13,500 bases of DNA from Chrysomallon squamiferum (lineage: Eukaryota > Mollusca > Gastropoda > Neomphalida > Peltospiridae). The position numbers and the translations under genes were made by a program. The stretch spans positions 22,825,755 through 22,839,254 of the forward strand of contig CM022670.1 of assembly GCA_012295275.1 (NCBI GenBank), written 5' to 3'. Below the pieces are notes generated by a model, which did no database searches, was not told the origin of the DNA, and saw only the letters and a program-made list of their open reading frames with translations. Shown here one piece after another: positions 1-10,600 of this stretch (the first letter of the stretch is position 1; the number at the start of each line of letters is the position of its first letter).

Positions 1-109
1 TGCATTAAGCAAGTTTCAGATACGAAAATTGCTTGAAATAGAACAAAATTCACATAATCTTTTTTTAAAGTTAAGTGATAGTGTGAAGTTGATTTACACA
101 AACTAGAAT

Positions 110-150
110 ACACACACACACATATATGTGTGTGTGTGTGTGTGTGTGTG
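110..150. repeat. CA-TATA-TG compound microsatellite, palindromic
   Basis: CA units from 110, a central catatatg at 121-128, then TG units to 150. Positions 110-139 form a perfect 30-bp palindrome centred between 124 and 125. Confidence 0.93.
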
Positions 151-483
151 TACATGACATTACTTAAAAACTATTCTTTGAGTAAATATTACCACAGAAC
201 ATTATCTGTTTTTTTGAACGAAAATCACACATGACATGAGCATGATAAAATGTACAAAGCTCAAGAATAAAATATGTGTAAATAACAAAAACAGTGAGGC
301 ATAATGTATCTAAATGAAACATAATCGAAGCTTTAAAAAAAGTAAAAAATGATACACACAAAATAAAACAAAACACCAAATACAACTGAAAAAATAAAAT
401 TAATATTGCAGATCAAAAATGATTTGTATTATTCAGCATTTAATAACATTTTTGCTTATTACTTGTGTTGAACTTTATTTCTA

Positions 484-502
484 ATTTATTTATTTATTTA
501 TT
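484..502. repeat. TTTA tetranucleotide run
   Basis: Four to five TTTA/ATTT units in AT-rich upstream DNA. Confidence 0.85.
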
Positions 503-819
503 GATATATTTATTACTTTTTACAAAAAAAGAAAAGATAATAAAGTAACAATAATATCAGGATTAAAAAACATCTTTGAGGTCTATTATGATCTAATAAC
601 ACACCTTTGTATCACATCTGCTTTGAAGTAATTATAATTATTCTTTCAGTGTTTACAACATGAACGAAATAATTATGTGCATACTGGTTACCTGGTGTAT
701 GTGTATCAGTGTAGCAATGCTTTTACAATTAATATTTTTGTTATAAATAAACACCTGTAAAGAAAATATGTATAGACTGATTAATATATATATATTTTTC
801 TTTTAAATTTTTAAAGCAG

Positions 820-942
820 GTTCTAAATGCAAGAGATCTCTATGTTTTAATGAGAAAAGGATGTCGTGTTTCAAGAAACATCAGAGCATCTTGGTTCTTC
901 AAACATCTGAACTCGGTTCTGCCATTTAGATTACATCAGGAG
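820..942 (+). CDS. SZT2: SZT2 exon 1 of window (residues 1-41)
   Basis: A 123-nt exon, phase 0 at both ends, acceptor aaagcag at 813-819 and donor gtaata at 943. It encodes the conserved N-terminal block with RVSRNIRASWFFKHL, which in vertebrate SZT2 lies close to the start of the protein. Going upstream in frame there is a stop at 778-780 and no ATG in between, so the initiator must be in an earlier exon. The Met in the middle of the exon (LMRKG) is inside the conserved block and is unlikely to be the start. Confidence 0.88.
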
Positions 943-3900
943 GTAATAACAATTATGTATTTATATTTGACAGTATAATTATAGAAACAGTTTGTAGATA
1001 AATTTCCACAGGAAATTACACTTAAAAACACTCATAAGCAAATAATTTTTTATTATTATTATTATTTTTAAAAATTGAATTGCTTATTGTTACTATTTTT
1101 TAACGTCTTAAGTTTTAAAGTCAGTTTATGGATAAACAGCATAATTTCATTACTTAATAGTTAAAATAAATGATAATTTCTTCATAGTTTTATTGAGCAT
1201 TTAAATGCTATTTCTCTATTAATATTATTTTTGTCACTTCAATTCTGTGTTAATTAATTGAATCAGGATGATTTGTCAGAAGATTTATCAGTGGTGTCAG
1301 TGGTTCCTGCTGAGGAGGGCTTCCAGCTCAATCCAGACAAAACGTACAGTGTGTACGTGGCTGCCAATACAATTGTCACATTCCTCGCGTCACGGTACAA
1401 GATGGTGTTTGCTCTCGACCTCAGCCCATCGATCATTTCTGTGGTATGTGTATAATAATAAAATGTGTATTTCATTAAATTAATTAATATCAGTCATTGA
1501 TGGGATAATTATTATTATTATTTTTACAAATTTCAGAAATGAGAAAAGTTATCTGATAATTACTTCATAAATTTGTTGTCTGTTTATTGATTTTTTTTAC
1601 TGCTCACTCCATGAATTTTAGTTGTCATGCAAAATCATATGTTACTCATTGCATAATTGTTAAGTTTAATTCTGATTCTAGCTGATTCTGTTATAAAATA
1701 AAAAATTATTGTTCAACTTGCACAGTGACATCTTAGTCAGCCTCTATAATTTTTGTTTCATAAAATTATCTGATTTTATTAAAACAGTCTTAATATATGC
1801 TTAATTTTGATATTAGCTTTTGTGATTTTGATAGAGTAAAATTCACTTGTCATGTCTTTACTAAAAACACAGGATAAATATATTTACCAACATTTTTCTA
1901 ATATGCCATTATTGTTCAAAATGGTGTTTTTTTCAAATTTCTTAAACTCCAGTTATTTTTTAATAATTTCCTGCTAGTGAAAGACACAAAATTTTGTTTT
2001 ACATTTTAAAATATTTTTTATTTTAAACATTTTCTTCACTTTGCATGCTCTGAGAATTAAAATATATTAATAATGCATTACATTCCAGAATATTTCTGAG
2101 GGCAGTGTCATTTATGATGAGTTGATGCAGACTTTGTCTGAATGTATGAAAGGTCTTGTTAAGCCAGTAAGTACTACGTTAAAGTAAACAGATTATGCTT
2201 TTTTTTTTAAATTTGAATTTTGACATTAATTTCAGTTAATAATAGACCAGATAACATAGATAAATTCATTTTTATAATATTTCTAAGTTAATGTCTAAAA
2301 TGCATTTTACTTATCACTAATATTTCTAGATTTTTATAACAACTTATTTAAATTTAATAAATACTTCAAAATGGAAAAGAAATGTAAATATTAATGTAGT
2401 TTCAGAGTTACATGTATGTCTGGCTTCAGTTTCAGATTCCTGGAAGTTCTCGTATTATGTGCCCAGAACTCTATGTTACAGTTGTTGTTCAGACTCCGTT
2501 GGTCCTTTCCAAGACAAACCAGGTAGACTGATTACACACATTTATATCTGAAACTGAAAAAATGTAATTTAACACAAAATTTTTATATTTTATAGTTTAA
2601 AAGGAATGCAAAATTAACAAGTTTTCATATTTCATTTATGTTTTATGTAAAAAAAATTCAATTTTATTATTTTTTATTTTAAACATAACCAAGATGTAAA
2701 TAAAATAACTGATATTTTATGGGGTTTTTTTTCTGCCTGTAAAACAATTTTTAAACAGGGTATTTCAGTTTGATTATTTGGTTTGTGATAATATATATAA
2801 TAAATATTGAATATTCATAAGTAAACATTATTTTTAGATCTTGATCCAGGGAATGCTGGTCACACAAGATAATGTGAACACTTTTCTTGAAATCGTTCAG
2901 AAGGAATTAGCGGTTTTTGAACATGAACTGTCACACACTTTTACAAAAATACTTGACCTTTCTCAGATGGTATGTTTTTTTCTTTAATTTTTAAATTCTG
3001 TTTAGTAATGAAAATTAAAATGATTATAACATCCAAGCAAATTTTTAATCATCTACAACACTTACTTAAAATTGGACAAAAAAAGAAAGAAAAAGAAGAG
3101 ACAATCCATTTTATATTTAATTAGCCTCTATAACATAGTCACTGCATAATATGAACTACATTTTAGTGGCATTGTTTAAAAATTTAGTTGTTTTGCCTTA
3201 ATTTAATTTGGCATTTGGTTAACTTTTTGAAATCTAGATACAATACAGCAAAAAAAAGATAAATGTTTTTATTTTTCAGGAGAACATGAACTTTGTTGAC
3301 ACCACTGAGGATTCTGAAGACAGAACAGACATGATGAAAGAAGATTTGATATTTGGACCCGAGGCAGCCTTTGTCAACTTGCTGAGATATGGAATTCTGG
3401 CTCTGCAGTTATTACCTGAAAACTCCAGTGCTGGTACAAACTCACAGTGCTAAAATTATATTTTTATTTATTTTACTAATTTAGGAAGATTGAAACTGTT
3501 AATAAAAAAAACTTTGCCAAAATGGACACTGTCGTGACTGACTAAAATGATCAGCTTGAAGCAGTATTCAGTTTTTTTCTTGAGGTTTTACATGTCAGTA
3601 CTTGATAAATCATGCAAGTATGGAAATCATTTGGCACTGGGTGAATTCTAGTTTAGTGAGGGTCTGGTTTTGATAAAAATATTTAGTATCTGATACATCA
3701 TTTAATATTAATTTCAGCAATTGTTGTAATCTCTGATGGGATGGTGGCTCTGCCAGATGCCAGTTTGTTGGAGTCTTTGTTGTCTCAGCTTCGTAAGAGT
3801 ACCATCGCCTGCTCATTCTTCAAGATCGGCAGTGAGGGTGCCTGTTGTCTGCATCATCAGTTTGGTCATGTCCCACACATTCAGTTGATGCAGTTCATAG

Positions 3901-6900
3901 CAACAGCTACTTTTGGAGCTTATTTTGGTACCCTGCCCACATTGGTAAACAATTTTTAAATGGATTTATTTGATAATTATGACAGTTCTGAAAAGTATTG
4001 AATTAAAATGTCTATATTAAGTACAGAAATGATTTTTCTGGTGAGCATTATTTTCAAAGCAGATATTTTCTTTAATTAATATCTAAAGTTACATGAACAG
4101 CTGTTATTAAATTTAAATTTATTCTTTTATTTGCTGAGAAATTTTCAGTAAATTCAGATTATTTTAATATTTTGTATTAGCTGATTTTTTGTGGATGTAA
4201 TAACAAGGGAGATAAGCTGTTTGATCATGTATTACTATTTAAAATCTTTAATGACTTCTAAACTAACTTTGTTGTACTGTTGCCAATCCAATTTTATTAC
4301 TTTACCCACATATTAAATTTCTCCTGTTGTTAAAATTTGCAGGAACCAAATGATAGCATGGAACCCAATGTGTATCATAAAGCAATGTATTTTTGGAATT
4401 TTCAAAAAGGACTTGAAGGATTTAAGTATGAACTGACATACCAAAGTGACAAAGATGTACCAGGATCACTTGCATGGATTCACAGGTTAAAAGTTTTCTT
4501 AAAGCTCATTTTTAATTCTAAAATTACTTCTGTTCATATGTCTCTGAAGAATGGTCTTTAGCATTTGTCTTTAGCAGTTAGCAGAGCCATAGAACAAGCT
4601 TTGGAATTTTTTATTTCAGTGACAATTTCTTTGTTTTAATACAAGGTAATGATTTATGGTCAGATCAGTTTTCCAGTATTTTTGCATTACAGAGAAGTAA
4701 AAATGTCAATGGAAAATAATGTGGATATTGTTTTTAAAAGTATTTTTTCACTCTGGTCAATTTTAGTAGTGAATAGAAAAACAAGACATATTTATACATA
4801 CTTATTTTAATTAACTTTTATATAACTTAATGATTCAATTCAAAATACACCTCATTACTGGTATTTTGTTTCCTGACTGTCTTCAATGCAGACTACTCTA
4901 CAGTCACCCTCTAGAACGTAGAAGTTTTGTGGCAGATCAAGTGAGGAAAAAACACTTGGAGAAAGTTGTTCCAGCTAACATGGCCAGTGTACTGTGGGTT
5001 CGATTAAGAGAAGGCTACACTATTAAAGAAATTGCTGTCACCAAAGGTTAGTTTTGTTTTACCTTTTAAAATTTAGTTTCAAGCTTGTGTGTAGTTTTCT
5101 AAATATTAATACTTTTATGAAGTGGATTTTTAACATCTTCTGTTCACATATTTTTTTCTTGTGAGTGGTTGTTTATTAAACATTGTAAGTTCTGTAGGAA
5201 CTGAATTCAAGTTATTTTGATACTGAAAACAGTGTTTATTGTTATTCAGATGGAACTCAGCTGGAGGTGAAACTTGTGTTGCCATGGAGAGATTACACCA
5301 GAATAGAATATTGTGCAGTGTCTGCCTGGCCACTCAACAATAACCAGTAAGCTCAAACAGTATAACTTAAAGTTTTTGTTTTCTCTTTTCCTGTTACAGA
5401 TTTTATTTTTCTTTAACCTGTTTGCTTTATTTCTAAAAAAAAGTATATAAACAAAAAAATCTGTTGATACACATAAAATGATGAATATTATTGTAAAATT
5501 TATTTTTAAAAATGAAAATGATTAACTTAAAGGTAGCAGATAATATTTTTTAAAGTTGTTGAAATAAAGGATAACAGTATTACAATTTTAACAAAATGTT
5601 GCTGTCATATCTTACACTCTTAAATCTTTAGAAACAGCAATTTGGTGAAACTGATGAATATTAGATTGCATATGTAATAATTAAATTTTTATACTTTTGT
5701 TTTTAACAGTCAGGAGACTTCAATCGAAATCTGGGTGGAAGGAAATTATGAGTTCCTTCATGAAATAACATGTGCTAAACAGAATGTCTTCAAAAGTCCT
5801 TACAGAACCATCAACGTGAAGAGATTCTGGCAGACTCTACAAGGGTTTGTTAATCCTACACTTCAGTTCAAATACATCTTCATCATACATTTTACTTTGT
5901 TTTAGTTACTGCTTTTGATATGGATTTATAACAAATTAAATAAGTGTACCAAAGCACATACATAAGAGAAAGAGAAACAAAGTTAGATAAACCTAAGATT
6001 TAAATCTGTGATAATTTATCATGTACATCTAATTTTCAGGTTTTTAGATGATACAGTATAACAAAAGAAAGATTTATTGGTTGTAGTTTCATCCTCTCAT
6101 GTACCATTGGAAATTGCTATCACAGATTTCACTTTTTCTGCATCTACACTGAATTATAACAGAATCCCTAATATATTTTATCATGTTTTCATTGGTCAAG
6201 TATGATGATACATAATATACATTAAAAACTCTACTATTAGATATTGATAACCATCTCATTGGTGAGACTTTATTAGGTAAAACCTTTAATGATTTTAAAA
6301 ATCACGAAGAAGTAAAATTAAGCAATTTAAACATTTGAATTTGACATCATTTTAAAAATTGTTTGAAAATGGATTTGTTTTCACATTGCTTTGTTTTTGT
6401 TTTGATATTTATGACAAATACACTTTCTCTGTTTTACAGCATCCTTGAAACAGATCAGCTGCTGGCTCATTTACAGTCTTTCTTTACAACCCCAGTTTAC
6501 TACAAGATACCAGAGAGCATAAAGATTGGAATCCCTCTTTTTTATCTGCCACAGAACTCACAGACACCCGCCCTTAACTCACAACTTAGTACAAAGTAAT
6601 AATTCAGTTTATTCAATTTTTATTCAAAGAAAATTTAAATTTTTTTAAATTTTATTATTATCATTTTTTTTAATCAGTTTCTTTGCCTAAATAAAAATTA
6701 GTAATTTGAAATAAATTTTTAAATTTGGCTAAAAGTCTAATTTTGTGTTTTGTAATTATCATTCTTTCTGAATTATGTGGCTGTAAAAGAATAAAACTGA
6801 TACATCAAGGGAGTTAACTATTATTATTTTTGTTTTTAAATACCCATTGAAAAACCAAATGTCAAGATATTTAATACTAAAATGTTGGGTACCTTAAGAT

Positions 6901-7592
6901 GGCTTAAGATGCAGTTATTGTCAAAAATGTTTAACTGTTTCAAAACAGATGTCATCTCTAAACATTTTCATTTAAACAATTCTTGGCCATTATGATGACT
7001 TAAGCTGTTACTTCACTGATTGTGTTTAGATCAACTGTTTATATGGGATGTTTGTATAACATGTATTTTGATCTTTGATATCACCTGTTTTTAAAACATG
7101 GAATTTGTAGATAATGCATACATAATAAATGATTTATGAAAAGATGATGTTATGTTTTATTTTTTTCACGTTAGATCTTAAAATTAACTTCTTTTCTTTC
7201 ACCAGAGATAGTGTCCTTGCTCAGTTTGCATCTTTCTGGAAACCTGTCATTATGTTGGATACAAATATCTGGTGAGTTGCTTTTCTGAAAATGATTTCTC
7301 TTTCATTTTGTATAATGTAATTTTTTGAAAATAATCTCACTTTCTAGTATGATTGTGATTTTATTTTTATTTTTGCTAATTTTAATTTTCTTTGCATTAT
7401 TTTTATTATGTTTTTTAATACATTATGATGTATATATTTTATTTGTTTGTTTGTTTGTTTTATTATTATTATTTTTTTTTTTTATTATTTATTAATTTAT
7501 TTAAGTTTATTATTTTTATTTATTTTTATATATATATATATATATATACATATGTATATTTTATATATATATATATATATATATTATATTTA

Positions 7593-7627
<35 letters not shown>

Positions 7628-10600
7628 ATTTTTTTAATTTATTTTCCAGGCAGAAATGGATGCACACACACAGGATTGGGTTAGTGCTGGAACATGACAT
7701 GCCTCTGCCCAAGTATCTTCACATTCCTAATTCCAGTGGTCGATTTAACAACATACAGTGTCGCCAGGCTCTGGCATCGCTCAACCATGCACTGAGAAAC
7801 TGGAGTACATTTGTACTGATGGAAAACCACACCTACATTAAACTGCTGTTTGGGTAACAAAAAATGATTATTTCATTTCAATATATCAGAGAAATGGTTT
7901 CATAGTTATAAAAAAAATGCCCTGTATTGAAGGGAATTTTAATTTAAAAACTTTTCGGTACATATTCAGGATGTTAAAAATAATCAACATTAAAACTAAA
8001 ATAAAAACAATTCGAGAAATTTAAAAACAAAATGTATTTTCAACATAGCAAAACATTCAAATACAGATAATTTTTAGGGGCATATTAAGTTCATAATATA
8101 ATTTTGCCAATGTAAGAAGCAATGTTCTTTCATTTTATAACATGATGCATAATCTGAAAAATGTCATATACACATTTTTAAATTTTTTATATCTGGTGAA
8201 TATATGAAACAAATTCATATTTCACATATAATGACAAACATATTGTTTTTTTTAAATATCTTTTTTTATTTAGTGAGACTGACAAACCACCAACGTCTTT
8301 CTGCGTTCTGCGGGTCACGTCAAAACCTCCATCCATGGTCCTGCGTCTGGCCTTTCTCAGTGGCACCCCAGCAGCAGTCAGAGAAAAACACATTAAACAG
8401 CTGCAGGGTGAAATACAAAATCTTAAATTCCCTCCCAGAGGCCCACAGAAAACGGACAAGACGAAGCATTCCCCTGACGTGAAGTCTGAGAGTTCTCCAG
8501 TGAGGAAGCCGCCACTGCTGAGAGATTGGTCAGAGATTCACTGCTGCACTGTTCTAGTGAAACCAGTTGAAAAAATATTCATCAGGTTTTTGTCTTGACT
8601 CATCCAGTACACAAATAATATAATTATTGCTGAAGGCTTGAAAACAATATTGGTTTTATTTTCAGTGTCAATGCTTCATGTGTGTATATATAAATTTAAA
8701 ATAATTTAGTACTTTTCTTTTCTTTTGCTGTGTGTGTGTGTGTGTGTGTGTATTATCATTAATCTCCTTCATTTAACTCATTGATTCTGGCATAACTTTG
8801 AACATTCATTCTTCTATTTAATTTGCTTAAGATAATTGTAACAATTTGGTTAAGTTTTGTGAAAAATACAAACAGAATTCCTATTCTTTATATTTTAAAA
8901 AAAATGTGTGTAAAACCTTTTTTAAGTAAATGTTAATGAAAGCATTTTGGAAAGGCAGCTTTTATTTTAATAGTTTACATGCAACATTTATATTTAATAC
9001 CTTAGAAAATAAAAATAAAATTACAATTAGTAAAATAAAACATGTAAAATAAAGTTATTTACTGGATCATGTTGCACTGTTTTATCATAGACTTTACAGA
9101 AAGTTTCTTGTTTAAAAAAAGTAGATATAAAAAAAATGATTGCTGTTAATCAGCAAACATTGCTGATAGAATGGTAGATGCAGATTCATATAAAAAATAG
9201 CATATCTGTCACTTAAAATGTTTCACACAAACTGTGTTGAGATGTTAAATAAAAGTTTTTATTTCACAGATATGTACGTCAGCCAAGGGACGTGCTTGTT
9301 CTGGATGATCCAAACAAAGATGCTCCAGTCCTGGGACACCATACTTTCATGCAGATCAAGAGTTCGAGCAAGTCAGCGGCCAGTATGTTCAACATGCTGT
9401 CCTGTTACCTGAACCACCAGCGCTGGGTCTGGTCAGTGCAGAACTCCAGGAGTACAATCAACATGAACGCAATCGGCCGTGTTCTAATGACTCTTGCCAA
9501 GTAACTGTTTTTATATACATCATTGACCCGCACAGTTAACTAATTAGCAAAAACAAATGAACAAAAGAAAATTGCATTCAAATTATAATGCTAATAGCAT
9601 TTTTCATAGCTATTTTAACTCTTACATGTTTTCAACAATATTCATTTGTACGTTTAAGTAAATGTATTTTAATATTTTTGATGCAATAGAATTTGTTAGA
9701 TTAAAATTTCCCAAAAAATGTCATCTGCAACTCTTTTAAGAAATGATGTTTTCTATATTATTTAATTTACTTTATCCTTCTTACTAAACAACAATATATT
9801 ATTTTTTTTTTTCTCTTTTGCACTCATTTTTATTATTTTTTTTTTTATTTTTTAAAATGCAAGTACAGAATCATTTATTCTTGTTTCTCTCTGATTTTTT
9901 TCATGAAGAATTCGTGTTCAGGAAGGATTTCACTTTGCTATCACAAAATCGGGCATTGTCAATATGGTTCTGGAAGTGGACATGAGGGTAGGTAGATCTT
10001 ATTGAGAACTTGCTAAATAATCATTCTGTTAGTTAATAATATGAAGTGTAGTTAACAGTTCTTGCAATAAAATTTCTTTCATTCTTCTTCTTATAAAACA
10101 GTTTTCCTATAACTATCACCTCTTTAAAGATTTTATGTGTTTTTCTCTGTCTGCAGTAGATAAATCAGTAAGAATAATCTCTGGGTAGTGCTGTTATTAC
10201 AGAATGTTTGAAACCTGATATACTCATAGATATAGAAATATAACAAAGTTTGAAAAAAGAAATGTGCATTACATGATTTTCTTTGAACAATAAAAATGGT
10301 ACTAACATTATACTGACAAAATACTTTATTTGTAACCTTGTATAAAAATTTTGGTTATTTCCATATTTTACTTACTCTAAGAAAGTCTATTTTAATTTTT
10401 TAACTCTTTATTTTATGCAACAATGTAATCTTCAGAAATTTTTTTTTCAAAAAATTATATATTACTAAAACTTATTTTCTTTTACATTGATTTCTTTCTT
10501 ATAAAGAAAACTTAGCAAATCATGGATGTTCATTTTTCCAGGTATTTTTTGTAATTTATTTTTATAAATTTTAGTATCCAGAAGATGAAGAAAAGACAGA

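Larger units (their letters stand above)
1..819. other. AT-rich upstream or first-intron DNA, no gene recognised
   Basis: This stretch precedes the first recognised SZT2 exon. I looked for an ATG exon with a donor that would feed the phase-0 acceptor at 820 and found none convincing. No promoter is identifiable. It holds the CA/TG palindrome, a TTTA run near 484-502 and a short TA run at 783-795. Confidence 0.7.

Noticed and set aside
164-385. 73-residue minus-strand open frame, Phe/Cys-rich
   Set aside because: AT-rich sequence read on the minus strand gives Phe, Tyr and Ile; no recognisable motif and no supporting gene context.
661-750. ATG at 660 (MNEIIMCIL...) as the missing first coding exon
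   Set aside because: No consensus donor in the right phase, and the peptide does not resemble the start of SZT2.
7425-7857. Long plus-strand frames of 70 and 136 residues
   Set aside because: The first part translates the TTTG/TA/TTTA microsatellite. Only the segment from 7650 is real, and it is exon 14 of SZT2.
8187-8459. 90-residue minus-strand open frame
   Set aside because: It is antisense to SZT2 exon 15, whose plus-strand frame is conserved; a shadow.
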